Source: UBA10349 sp003485905
GTDB taxonomy: Bacteria; Pseudomonadota; Gammaproteobacteria; Arenicellales; Arenicellaceae
Direction: 5' to 3'
DNA: 64,000 nucleotides
NCBI GenBank assembly: GCA_943787185.1
Contig: CALSLL010000002.1
Location: forward strand, 682,001-746,000
Part shown: one piece after another, positions 36,992 to 44,838 of the stretch
Layout of the letters: every line of letters begins with the position of its first letter
How positions within the stretch are numbered: the first letter of the stretch is position 1
Program-made: the position numbers and the translations under genes
The notes under the pieces: generated by a model
Seen by the model: only the letters and a program-made list of their open reading frames with translations
The model's database searches: none
What the model was told of the DNA's origin: nothing

Positions 36992-37875
36992 TGCTTGTTA
37001 CTGTTACAGATGTAAACCGGAAGTCTGCACAATATGCGTATCAGTTGGCAGGGATAATTCTGAGATCATATAGCCAGAAGATCAGATTGGCACATTTTCG
37101 GGATGAATCTTTGCCCGGCGCATCAAATTCATGCTCATTGTTTCGGGAGGAGCACAAGTGGCTTGAAACCTATTCAGGCACGGGAAACATGTACTCAGGA
37201 AATTACAGAGTCACACAGAGAACGTCTGGTAGTTTGATCGAGATCGAAGTGGAGGATATCGGCTCTATGCGTATATGTTTGAAATGCAACGCCATGCAAA
37301 CGGGTACTTTGTTATCTGCCCAGGCAGATGAGATTCGTGATGAGTTTGAATTAGGCCCGGGTTTGATGTTGTTGCTAGCACATAACGACTGCTATGCAAT
37401 GCATGCTAGCGCAATCGACATATCCGAAGGTGTATTGGTGTTTTGCGGGGAGTCAGGACAAGGCAAGTCCACATTGGCAAAAGAATTGGCGTTGGTGGGT
37501 GGCGTAAAAAGACTCGCTGACGATATTGTTATTTGGCGATTGATTGAAGGGGTTCCGCACATTTATTCATTCCCTCAACTAAAATTAGATGCGAACGATC
37601 AAGCAGTATTTGACGCCCCGAAACCCATTAAGGGATTTTATAGGTTAAATACAGAGAATGATGAATCAGGGGTATCTATAACTGAGATGAACAGTGCGCA
37701 CCAGCTAATCGAAGCCATGCGGCATACTGTGGTAATACGTCTATATACTGAGAGTATGCAAAAAGGTTTAATAAAAGCTCTGCCCTTAACGCTTAGATCT
37801 GCTCCGATGCAGCGTTTATCTTATCCGAAGCAGATGGGATCAATTGATCAAGTGCGAGAATTGCTCGAGCTCTAA
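36991..37875 (+). CDS. HPr-kinase-like lasso peptide tailoring kinase
   Basis: A 294-aa protein from ATG 36991, which overlaps the cyclase stop. The C-terminal half is an HprK-type kinase: H-A-S-A (about 138-141), P-loop G-E-S-G-Q-G-K-S-T (about 153-161), and L-A-D-D-I (about 175-179) with the catalytic aspartates. The N-terminal 130 residues are unlike HPr kinase regulatory domains. HprK homologues in lasso clusters (paeninodin type) phosphorylate the C-terminal serine of the peptide. The core here ends in proline and has only threonines 3, 6 and 9 as hydroxyl residues, so the target must differ or the role is another one. Confidence 0.85.
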   Translation: MLVTVTDVNRKSAQYAYQLAGIILRSYSQKIRLAHFRDESLPGASNSCSLFREEHKWLETYSGTGNMYSGNYRVTQRTSGSLIEIEVEDIGSMRICLKCNAMQTGTLLSAQADEIRDEFELGPGLMLLLAHNDCYAMHASAIDISEGVLVFCGESGQGKSTLAKELALVGGVKRLADDIVIWRLIEGVPHIYSFPQLKLDANDQAVFDAPKPIKGFYRLNTENDESGVSITEMNSAHQLIEAMRHTVVIRLYTESMQKGLIKALPLTLRSAPMQRLSYPKQMGSIDQVRELLEL

Positions 37876-37876
37876 T

Positions 37877-38989
37877 CTATTTTCTCGCCGCAAGGTATTT
37901 GCGCATGCCTTGATATATGCGATTGCAATAAGCGTGTATAAGGTTAGGGCTATCGGGCATGGATGTCCGCACAAATGCCGCATCTGGAAAAACATGCTCA
38001 CGAATTAATTTAGCTCCGTCAATGAGTGATAAAACCTTGAGGTCATCATAAATATAGCGCGCTTCGCTAAGCCCTTTGCGCGTGTATAGCTCTGCTTGTT
38101 CATTGCTAGTATCAATATTTTGCCACTGTTCCCGTGTTTGCGCGTCAAGCAATATACCGAACTGAGCTTGGCTGGCCATTACGCAATCTCTTAGAATTGA
38201 AAAGCAGCCGCGCTGCTGGGCAATATGCGCGCACTTGTCTAGTTCTCGCCGTGTCATAGAGCGGATTAAGAGTACGATGTCATACAACCACGTAAGATTA
38301 TCTTCTTCAGCGTGGTGTCCTAAACGGTGTAAGCAGGCGATAAGTAAGGAATGAATATTGTCAGGTATGTACAAACCCGCGCCTAGTTCGTCTAACTGTA
38401 TTGCATTCTGAATAATGTCCTCGTGTGTCAGCATAGCTGCAATTCGCTGTCGATTACTTAAACGCCAATGAAGATCAATGGCAAACAAGCAATCATCAGA
38501 TAGCTGAAGTAAATAGGTCTGCTGTTTTGAAATAATTTTCCCGGGAATTCGTTCGGCGAGGCTGTATCCTGAATCAATTAGTAATTCGCCTAATTTGTCC
38601 GCATCTACCTCAGAACTGAGAAGATCAATATCTGCCCGCGGTCTTAACCAAGGGTTGGGGTATATCGTGTACGCGAGCGCGTAGCCTTTAAAAGCTATCA
38701 CGGGCTTTTGTAGTGTTGTGCTAGCGAGACTAGTCGATAGCTTTTTTAGGGCCTCATGTCGTAATTGGTTTAGCGCAACTGATTGTAGATAGTGCTGCTT
38801 CCATTCGTTGCCTAGGTTTATATTGGTGGTGTCATGTTTGTGCCACATTAACTCCAGTACGCCAAATTGTTGAGCGGCATCAAATACTGCTTGATTACCA
38901 TGTTGCTCCAATAGCTTATTACAGCGAGTATTATCCTGCAGCGCTGCGGCTATTTCAGCTGAGGCTATAAATTGGTTAGGCGCGCGCAA
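37877..38989 (-). CDS. Nucleotidyltransferase-family protein of the lasso cluster
   Basis: A 370-aa protein from a TTG start that lies inside the PqqD-like gene. The nucleotidyltransferase motif is at about 100-125: A-F-K-G-Y-A-L-A, then W-L-R-P-R-A-D-I-D-L-L, with two aspartates as metal ligands. This matches the NTP_transf_5 family. Members are found beside HprK-like kinases in lasso and related RiPP clusters, and one (from the pseudomycoidin cluster) is reported to decorate the phosphate on the peptide. The gene converges on the kinase with a 1-base gap. It likely acts on the kinase product or transfers a group from a nucleotide. Confidence 0.8.
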   Translation of the reverse strand: MRAPNQFIASAEIAAALQDNTRCNKLLEQHGNQAVFDAAQQFGVLELMWHKHDTTNINLGNEWKQHYLQSVALNQLRHEALKKLSTSLASTTLQKPVIAFKGYALAYTIYPNPWLRPRADIDLLSSEVDADKLGELLIDSGYSLAERIPGKIISKQQTYLLQLSDDCLFAIDLHWRLSNRQRIAAMLTHEDIIQNAIQLDELGAGLYIPDNIHSLLIACLHRLGHHAEEDNLTWLYDIVLLIRSMTRRELDKCAHIAQQRGCFSILRDCVMASQAQFGILLDAQTREQWQNIDTSNEQAELYTRKGLSEARYIYDDLKVLSLIDGAKLIREHVFPDAAFVRTSMPDSPNLIHAYCNRIYQGMRKYLAARK

Positions 38990-39249
38990 TTTGGTTTGAC
39001 GATTAAGCCTTCATCTAATAGCTCGGTTATTAACCGGTCGTAATCGCTCTGCAAAGTATTGCGTTCAACATCGTAGCGGGCGTGTATGTCATCAACAATC
39101 TTCTCGGCGGAGTCCATTGATTGCATTAGGTGAATGATATCCGTACCGATCTCGTTTAAGCCAAAATAGTGGCTTTTCTCAAGGTCGAGTAGAACTGCCT
39201 CACCGTCTAATTCAGTCATTAATACATGTTCAGGTAGTTTAAATAGCAT
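38965..39249 (-). CDS. PqqD-like lasso leader-recognition protein (B1)
   Basis: A 94-aa RiPP recognition element. I start at ATG 39249 because the 47 codons upstream do not look like PqqD and include the promoter side of the intergenic region. The winged-helix pattern is clear: L-D-G-E-A-V-L-L-D-L, then Y-F-G-L-N-E-I-G, and a helical C-terminus ending L-L-D-E-G-L-I. The beta-strand plus helix surface is expected to grip the Y-x-x-P-x-L leader. It overlaps the nucleotidyltransferase gene by 25 bases and is transcribed first. The usual fused or adjacent B2 protease is absent. Confidence 0.88.
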   Translation of the reverse strand: MLFKLPEHVLMTELDGEAVLLDLEKSHYFGLNEIGTDIIHLMQSMDSAEKIVDDIHARYDVERNTLQSDYDRLITELLDEGLIVKPNCARLTNL

Positions 39250-39320
39250 CAGGCAGTAGTAAGTTAATTTTTGTGTGTCATATATTAAGCAATTATATGT
39301 GAAAAAAGCGCTAATCGGTT

Positions 39321-39349
39321 TTGCAGTTTGGCACTTGTTTCTGTAGAAT
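39321..39349 (+). promoter_or_regulatory. Promoter of the rpsF-rpsR-rplI operon
   Basis: TTGCAG, 17 bases, TAGAAT, followed by a C/G-rich stretch. It faces rpsF at 39460 and leaves a leader of about 105 bases. The divergent gene (PqqD-like, 39249) lies on the other side of this intergenic region. Confidence 0.6.
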
Positions 39350-39387
39350 CCCGCCGCTTCGGGGTTTAGTGTTGGTAATGTTACTAA

Positions 39388-39421
39388 CAAGAGGTTCTGA
39401 TACTCCTTGTTTCACCGACAA
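39388..39421 (+). promoter_or_regulatory. Possible S6:S18 autoregulatory leader structure
   Basis: The rpsF leader has a hairpin (ACAAG ... CTTGT, 39387-39410 region) followed by TTGT-TTCACCG-ACAA, whose loop shows CCG. Bacterial rpsF leaders often carry a structure with a conserved CCG that binds the S6:S18 complex and represses translation. The spacing here is plausible; the fold was judged by eye only. Confidence 0.3.
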
Positions 39422-39459
39422 TTTCGTTGGGAAACTGTTTAATCCGTAAGGAGATAAAA

Positions 39460-40119
39460 TTGAGACATTATGAAATAGTGCTGCTGATTCATCCGGATCA
39501 GAGCGAGCAAGTCAGTGGTATGTTAGAGCGTTATGCTGCTGTAGTCACTGATGCGGGCGGTACAGTGCACCGTCAGGAAGATTGGGGTCGACGTCAGTTG
39601 GCATATCCAATCAACAAAATTCACAAAGCACATTATCTACTTCTAAATATTGAAGCAACTGACGAAGCTCGAAAAGAGTTGGAAAGTTTATTCCGCTTCA
39701 ATGATGCTGTTATACGAAACCTGATAATTAAGCAGGATTCTGCAGTTACCGAAGTTTCCAAAATGATGGTGGAAGTGGAAGAAGAGCGTAAGCGCGAAGA
39801 TGAGCGCGCCGTTGAACGTGCCGCTGAAGAGACTCGGATGCGCAAAGCTCAGGAAGCGCGTGCTGTTGCTCAAGCAGAGGCTGATGCAGCCGCTGCCGAA
39901 GAAGCTCCAGCCGAAGAAGCTCCAGCCGAAGAAGCTCCAGCTGAAGAAACTCCAGCCGAAGAAGCTCCAGCCGAAGAAGCTCCAGCCGAAGAAGCTCCAG
40001 CTGAAGAAGTTCCAGCTGAAGAAGTTCCAGCTGAAGAAGTTCCAGCTGAAGAAGTTCCAGCTGAAGAAGCTCCAGCTGAAGAAGTTCCAGCTGAAGAAAA
40101 AGATGAGGTGAAAGAATAA
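39460..40119 (+). CDS. rpsF: Ribosomal protein S6 with long PAEE-repeat tail
   Basis: Small-subunit protein that pairs with S18. I start at TTG 39460 because AAGGAG sits 6 bases upstream and the protein then begins L-R-H-Y-E-I-V-L. The ferredoxin-like core covers residues about 1-95 (R-Q-L-A-Y-P-I-N-K, F-N-D-A-V-I-R). The rest is unusual: a charged helical stretch (about 96-145), then about 13 tandem P-A-E-E-A/V units to residue 219. Family members are normally 95-135 residues. The tail is acidic, probably disordered, and built from a 15-base tandem repeat. Its stop overlaps the rpsR start by one base. Confidence 0.95.
   Translation: MRHYEIVLLIHPDQSEQVSGMLERYAAVVTDAGGTVHRQEDWGRRQLAYPINKIHKAHYLLLNIEATDEARKELESLFRFNDAVIRNLIIKQDSAVTEVSKMMVEVEEERKREDERAVERAAEETRMRKAQEARAVAQAEADAAAAEEAPAEEAPAEEAPAEETPAEEAPAEEAPAEEAPAEEVPAEEVPAEEVPAEEVPAEEAPAEEVPAEEKDEVKE
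39895..40089 (+). repeat. 15-base tandem repeat coding for the S6 tail
   Basis: About 13 copies of GCYGAAGAAGYTCCA in frame within rpsF. Early copies use GCT (Ala), a later block of four uses GTT (Val), so copies in a block are near-identical. This points to recent slippage or unequal duplication. Any change by one unit keeps the reading frame. Confidence 0.9.
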
Positions 40120-40379
40120 TGGCACAGCGACAGAAACAGAAACCACGCAGAGGTGGAAATCGTCAGAGCCGTAAAAAACGCTTTTGTAAATTTACGGCTG
40201 AAAATTGGACTCACATCGATTATAAAGATCTGGCAACTTTAAAAGGTTGTATCGGTGAAACCGGCAAGATTATTGCGAGTCGTAATTCTGGTACCAAGGC
40301 ACGTTTTCAACGTCAATTAACGACAGCTATTAAACGCGCTCGTTATTTGGCATTGTTGCCTTACACCGACAGTCACTAG
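40119..40379 (+). CDS. rpsR: Ribosomal protein S18
   Basis: An 86-aa protein, family-sized apart from a slightly longer basic N-terminus rich in Arg/Lys/Gln. Core motifs are C-K-F near residue 23, I-D-Y-K-D, and K-A-R-F-Q-R-Q-L-T-T-A-I-K-R-A-R, which binds the central domain of 16S rRNA next to S6. It overlaps the rpsF stop by one base and lies 9 bases ahead of rplI. Confidence 0.97.
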   Translation: MAQRQKQKPRRGGNRQSRKKRFCKFTAENWTHIDYKDLATLKGCIGETGKIIASRNSGTKARFQRQLTTAIKRARYLALLPYTDSH

Positions 40380-40388
40380 GGGGCATTT

Positions 40389-40838
40389 ATGCAAGTTATT
40401 CTGCTAGAAAAAATTGCCAATCTAGGCGAACTCGGTCAATTGGTAAATGTTAAGCCCGGTTACGCACGAAACTATCTTGTTCCTCAAGGTAAGGCGACTG
40501 TTGCAACTGACGCAAACGTGGAAGCGTTTGAAGCACGGCGTAAAGACTTGGAAGCTGCCGCAGCTAGCAAGTTACAGACTGCTGAGTCGCGCCGAGACGC
40601 TATGCAGGGTCAAAAAGTTGTCATTACTGAGCGTGCAAGCGAAGAAGGTAAGTTATTTGGATCAGTTAGCGTGCAAGAAGTTGTTGATGCAATGACGGCC
40701 GCAGGTTTTGAATTGGAGAAATCTGAAGTGCGTATGCCTGACGGCCCACTGAAAGTTGTCGGTGAGTCAGAGGTGCAAATATCGGTACATTCAGAAGTTC
40801 AGTTCAATATTGTTGTTGAAGTTGTTGCTGAAGCTTAG
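40389..40838 (+). CDS. rplI: Ribosomal protein L9
   Basis: A 149-aa protein matching the usual L9 length. The N-terminal domain has V-I-L-L-E-K-I-A-N-L-G and the invariant G-Y-A-R-N-Y-L-V-P-Q-G-K-A. A long connecting helix follows (about 40-75) and then the C-terminal rRNA-binding domain with K-L-F-G-S-V. It is the last gene of the operon; a hairpin terminator follows at 40913. Confidence 0.98.
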   Translation: MQVILLEKIANLGELGQLVNVKPGYARNYLVPQGKATVATDANVEAFEARRKDLEAAAASKLQTAESRRDAMQGQKVVITERASEEGKLFGSVSVQEVVDAMTAAGFELEKSEVRMPDGPLKVVGESEVQISVHSEVQFNIVVEVVAEA

Positions 40839-40912
40839 GCTTTAATATTACTTCAGAAGGTTTTGATTGCTAATTTATAAGTTGCATTTTGCACTTGTAA
40901 ATAGACCAAACG

Positions 40913-40948
40913 AAAAAGCGCCCCGGACGGATGTTCTGGCGCTTTTTT
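40913..40948 (+). terminator. Intrinsic terminator after rplI
   Basis: AAAAAGCGCC pairs with GGCGCTTTTT around a 15-base loop and ends in TTTTTT. The A-run before the stem makes it likely to work in both directions. It separates the ribosomal operon from dnaB. Confidence 0.9.
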
Positions 40949-41101
40949 AATGTCCAGACATAATGGGATGAATGTTTGGATTGTATTCCTAGATTTTACA
41001 ATTTTATTCAAAACTATGATGTTTGCCATGGCGTAGTTTTAGGTTGCGAGGTATGCTTATCGACCCACGCAATTTCTAGTCTAATGTGAAAAAACTGCAC
41101 C

Positions 41102-42523
41102 GTGATAGATCCTGTTCCGATTAATTCTGCTAGCGGCCAGTCCGGTCGAACCCAAGAGGATAATTTACGTATGCCTCCGCAATCGGTGGAGGCTGAGCAA
41201 TCACTGCTAGGGGCACTCCTGCTTGATAACCGGTTGATCGATGAGGTTAGTAGCGAGGTGGAGACTAGGGATTTTTATCGTACAGATCACCGCAGAATAT
41301 ACGAAACGATAATAGCGCTATATGAGCGAGCTGAACCTATTGATGTTCTGACTGTGTCCGAAGCCATGTCTACCTCTGCGGAAGGGGGTAGCGACAATGT
41401 AGGAAGTGATTTGGCTTATTTAGGCAGTCTTGCAAAGAATACGCCAAATACGGGAAATGCCTTACCCTACGCGAAAATTGTGCGGGATCGTGCCGTTTTG
41501 CGACGATTGATAGAGACAGCTAATGATATTAGCCGTTCCGCATACAATCCAGAAGGATTGGAAACTGATGCGGTGCTAGATCGTGCAGAGCAAGCAATAT
41601 TTGAAATTGCACGTCAGGAATCTCGCGGGTCAGAGGGCTTTCAGGGTATTGGCCCGTTACTTGCAGAATCACTGAATCGAGTAGAAGCATTATTTGAAAG
41701 TGGTGATTCGGTGACCGGGGTTCCAACCGGTTTCACCGATTTGGATGAAATGACGTGTGGTCTACAAGAAGCTGATCTGGTTATTGTTGCTGGTCGACCT
41801 TCAATGGGTAAAACGTCTTTCGCGATGAATTTGGTTGAACACATCGCGATTGACCAAAACAAACCGGTAGCGGTTTTCAGTATGGAAATGCCAGGGAATC
41901 AATTGGCAACTCGAATGCTGGCCTCATTAAGTAGGGTCGGCGCACAAAAGCTACGAACGGGCAAATTGAGTAATGAAGACTGGCCGCGCCTAACTAGTGT
42001 AGTGAATATGCTTTCGGGTAAACCTATTTTTATTGATGATACCCCTGCATTAACTGCGCTTGAGCTTCGCACACGGGCAAGACGATTAGCATCTGAACAA
42101 GAAAACGGTCTTGGCGCGATCATGATTGATTATCTTCAATTAATGCAAGGTGGTGATGGGAATTCAGATAACCGAGCCACCGAGATATCTGCTATCACTC
42201 GCGCACTTAAATCGTTGGCTAAGGAGCTAGAAGTTCCAATTATTGTTCTCTCGCAGCTGAATCGAAGTTTGGAACAACGCCCAAACAAGCGGCCTATCAT
42301 GTCTGATTTACGTGAGTCGGGCGCGATCGAACAAGATGCAGATTTGATCATCTTTATTTACCGTGACGAAGTCTACAATGAAGATTCGGAAGCTAAAGGA
42401 ACAGCTGAAATAATCGTAGGAAAGCAACGTAATGGACCTATTGGTACCACACGACTAACATTTTTGGGTGAGTACACGCGATTCGAAAATTACGCAGGAA
42501 GCGGTTTTTCTGACGGCTTTTAA
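41102..42523 (+). CDS. dnaB: Replicative DNA helicase DnaB
   Basis: Hexameric fork helicase. The 473-aa product starts at GTG 41102; a second in-frame start (ATG 41171) lies just before the conserved M-P-P-Q-S-V-E-A-E-Q. The N-terminal domain (about 25-130) is followed by the linker helix and the RecA-like motor with Walker A G-R-P-S-M-G-K-T (231-238), I-D-Y-L-Q-L (Walker B) and the L-S-Q-L-N-R motif near residue 385. No intein interrupts it. It comes after the ribosomal operon, as in many gammaproteobacteria, and is followed by radA. Confidence 0.97.
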   Translation: MIDPVPINSASGQSGRTQEDNLRMPPQSVEAEQSLLGALLLDNRLIDEVSSEVETRDFYRTDHRRIYETIIALYERAEPIDVLTVSEAMSTSAEGGSDNVGSDLAYLGSLAKNTPNTGNALPYAKIVRDRAVLRRLIETANDISRSAYNPEGLETDAVLDRAEQAIFEIARQESRGSEGFQGIGPLLAESLNRVEALFESGDSVTGVPTGFTDLDEMTCGLQEADLVIVAGRPSMGKTSFAMNLVEHIAIDQNKPVAVFSMEMPGNQLATRMLASLSRVGAQKLRTGKLSNEDWPRLTSVVNMLSGKPIFIDDTPALTALELRTRARRLASEQENGLGAIMIDYLQLMQGGDGNSDNRATEISAITRALKSLAKELEVPIIVLSQLNRSLEQRPNKRPIMSDLRESGAIEQDADLIIFIYRDEVYNEDSEAKGTAEIIVGKQRNGPIGTTRLTFLGEYTRFENYAGSGFSDGF

Positions 42524-42623
42524 CTAGCAAGGGTACATAATAGTAGATACCGCTACCGAGAATGGCAGTGGTCCACACCGATCGTAAAATCTATATTTTT
42601 TGAATATCACGGTAATACCGGTT

Positions 42624-43988
42624 ATGGCAAAAGAAAAAACTGTATTTGTATGTAATGCCTGCGCCGGAGAGCATCCAAAATGGACTGGTCAATGTCAAAG
42701 TTGTGGCGAATGGAATACTCTACAAGAACAAATACAGGCGGCGACTGGTAAGGACGTATCCCGCTTTAGTGGTCTGGCACCACAACGCGAGATCACGAAT
42801 CTTACTGATGTAAAAAGTGAAAATATATCCCGAATTGAGTGCGGGATATCTGAGCTTGATAGAGTTTTAGGTGGAGGCCTCGTCCCCGGTTCTGTCGTCT
42901 TGCTCGGCGGTGACCCGGGCATCGGAAAATCCACTTTGTTACTCCAGTGCGCATCAAATTTGGTCAGTATGTTGCCAACTTTATATGTTTCGGGTGAAGA
43001 AAGTCTGCAGCAAATTGCCATGCGTTCCGAGCGTATGGGTTTAAAAGACGCAGATCTTGGATTGTTGACGGACAACAATCTCGAACAATTATTGGCTACA
43101 GCTCAAAGTCATAAGCCAAAATTACTTATTGTTGATTCGATCCAAACTTTATATACGGATCAATTAACCTCTGCCCCTGGCAGCGTTGCGCAAGTTCGCG
43201 AAACGGCTGCTCGTCTGGTTCGGTTTGCCAAGCAAACTGATACTACTGTGATTTTAGTCGGGCATGTGACTAAAGACGGCAGCATTGCAGGCCCTAGGGT
43301 ACTTGAGCATATGGTCGATACAGTCTTGTATTTTGAGGGTGAGCGCTCCAGTAGTTTTAGGTTGATTCGAGCCATTAAAAATCGATTTGGGGCAGTTAAC
43401 GAGATTGGTGTATTTGCCATGACTGATACCGGCTTGCGCGAGGTGACGAATCCGTCGGCAATGTTTATCGACCGCCAGCAGCCTGATTTACCGGGTAGTA
43501 TTATTTTGGTTGCTCGGGAGGGGACTCGCCCCTTGTTGGTCGAGGTTCAAGCATTGGTTGATCAATCGTCATTAGGTAACCCGCGGAGGGTGAGTGTTGG
43601 GCTCGATTCGTCTCGTTTAGCTATGCTGCTTGCAGTGCTAAATCGCCATGCAGGCGTTTCAATGTACGATCAAGATGTTTTTGTAAATGTTGTTGGTGGT
43701 GTGAAAGTTCACGAACCCGCAGCAGATTTGGCAGTTCTACTGGCCGTGATTTCCAGTTTTCGAGATCGTGCGATTCCAGCTAATCTGGCAGTGTTTGGAG
43801 AGTTGGGACTTACTGGGGAGGTTCGTCCAGTGCAGGGAGGACTAGAGCGAATTCGAGAAGCAGAGAAATTAGGTTTTAAACGAATAATTATTCCAGAAGC
43901 AAATAGGTCAGGTAGCAAAAATGCAAAAATTTCTGTTGAACCTGTATCTCATCTATCTCAAGTCTTAGAGAAGGTTTTCAATGACTAA
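42624..43988 (+). CDS. radA: DNA repair protein RadA (Sms)
   Basis: Branch-migration ATPase of recombination. I start at ATG 42624 (454 aa) because M-A-K-E-K-T-V-F-V-C is the family N-terminus; a TTG at 42600 is in frame. The zinc finger C-N-A-C ... C-Q-S-C is at about 9-30, Walker A G-G-D-P-G-I-G-K-S-T at 95-104, and the RadA-specific K-N-R-F-G at 252-256. The C-terminal third is the Lon-like domain. The expected alr gene between dnaB and radA is missing here. Confidence 0.97.
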   Translation: MAKEKTVFVCNACAGEHPKWTGQCQSCGEWNTLQEQIQAATGKDVSRFSGLAPQREITNLTDVKSENISRIECGISELDRVLGGGLVPGSVVLLGGDPGIGKSTLLLQCASNLVSMLPTLYVSGEESLQQIAMRSERMGLKDADLGLLTDNNLEQLLATAQSHKPKLLIVDSIQTLYTDQLTSAPGSVAQVRETAARLVRFAKQTDTTVILVGHVTKDGSIAGPRVLEHMVDTVLYFEGERSSSFRLIRAIKNRFGAVNEIGVFAMTDTGLREVTNPSAMFIDRQQPDLPGSIILVAREGTRPLLVEVQALVDQSSLGNPRRVSVGLDSSRLAMLLAVLNRHAGVSMYDQDVFVNVVGGVKVHEPAADLAVLLAVISSFRDRAIPANLAVFGELGLTGEVRPVQGGLERIREAEKLGFKRIIIPEANRSGSKNAKISVEPVSHLSQVLEKVFND

Positions 43989-44123
43989 AGCCGTTAGTTC
44001 AATGATGATTTATTACATAATGGTCAGGCCTAATCGTTAAAAACACATTTTTACGCCACTCTAAAACCACTTTTAGCTTTTAAGCTGCTGCGACATTAAA
44101 CACTTACATAGGTAGGTAGAAGA

Positions 44124-44834
44124 ATGTCAGAAAAGTCTTCGCTAATAATTTCTATCGGTCTGGTCGTCGGATTACTTCTTTTGGGTGTGACCGTAGGAAA
44201 TGCCGCATTGGATTTCCGTGCGATGGAACGAACTGTTGTAGTAAAGGGGCTTGCAGAACAAGAATATCCCGCTAATGTTGTAATCTGGCCAATACCTTAT
44301 CAGGTAGTCGGAAACAGTCTGGAGCAGCTCTATCTAGATGTAGATCGAAACAAGAATGCAGTTTTGGAATTCCTTCGTGCCTCAGGTATTCCAAATAGTG
44401 AAATCAGCATAACGCTCGTTCAGGTTGTCGATAAGTTTGCCAATGATTATGGTGCTTCTGACAATATCAAATACCGGTACACCGCGAATCAGAGTGTCAC
44501 GGTCTACTCACACAATGTTGCTGTCGTACGCTCAGCTATGGGGCGGTTGGACACCTTAGGCCGAGAAGGGGTGCCTCTAACCGGGGCGGACTACAACTAC
44601 TATACACAATATTTATATTCGGACTTGAATACGGTTAAACCAACAATGGTTGAACAAGCCACCGCAAATGCTCGGGCGGTAGCCCAAAAGTTTGCGGAAG
44701 ATTCCAGTAGTGTATTAGGCAAGATTAAGTCAGCGCGGCAAGGGCAATTCAGTATTGCTGATAGAGATAGTAATAACCCGCACATTAAAAATGTTCGCGT
44801 TGTTACGACGGTAGAATACTATTTAGCAGATTAA
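44124..44834 (+). CDS. SIMPL-domain (DUF541) protein
   Basis: A 236-aa protein with an N-terminal hydrophobic segment (about 8-27) that is either an anchor or signal. The rest fits SIMPL: V-V-K-G-L-A-E-Q-E near the start of the domain, and the long alternating strand/helix region ending in V-R-V-V-T-T-V-E-Y-Y. The family forms oligomeric beta-rich assemblies in the envelope; its biochemical role is unsettled. It converges on dxs with a 4-base gap. Confidence 0.85.
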   Translation: MSEKSSLIISIGLVVGLLLLGVTVGNAALDFRAMERTVVVKGLAEQEYPANVVIWPIPYQVVGNSLEQLYLDVDRNKNAVLEFLRASGIPNSEISITLVQVVDKFANDYGASDNIKYRYTANQSVTVYSHNVAVVRSAMGRLDTLGREGVPLTGADYNYYTQYLYSDLNTVKPTMVEQATANARAVAQKFAEDSSSVLGKIKSARQGQFSIADRDSNNPHIKNVRVVTTVEYYLAD

Positions 44835-44838
44835 GTAT

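Noticed and set aside
39688..40214. Long minus-strand and alternative-frame open reading frames across the S6 repeat region (F-S-W-N-F and S-S-A-G patterns)
   Set aside because: They are mirror translations of the 15-base repeat in rpsF; no ribosome site and no independent coding signal.
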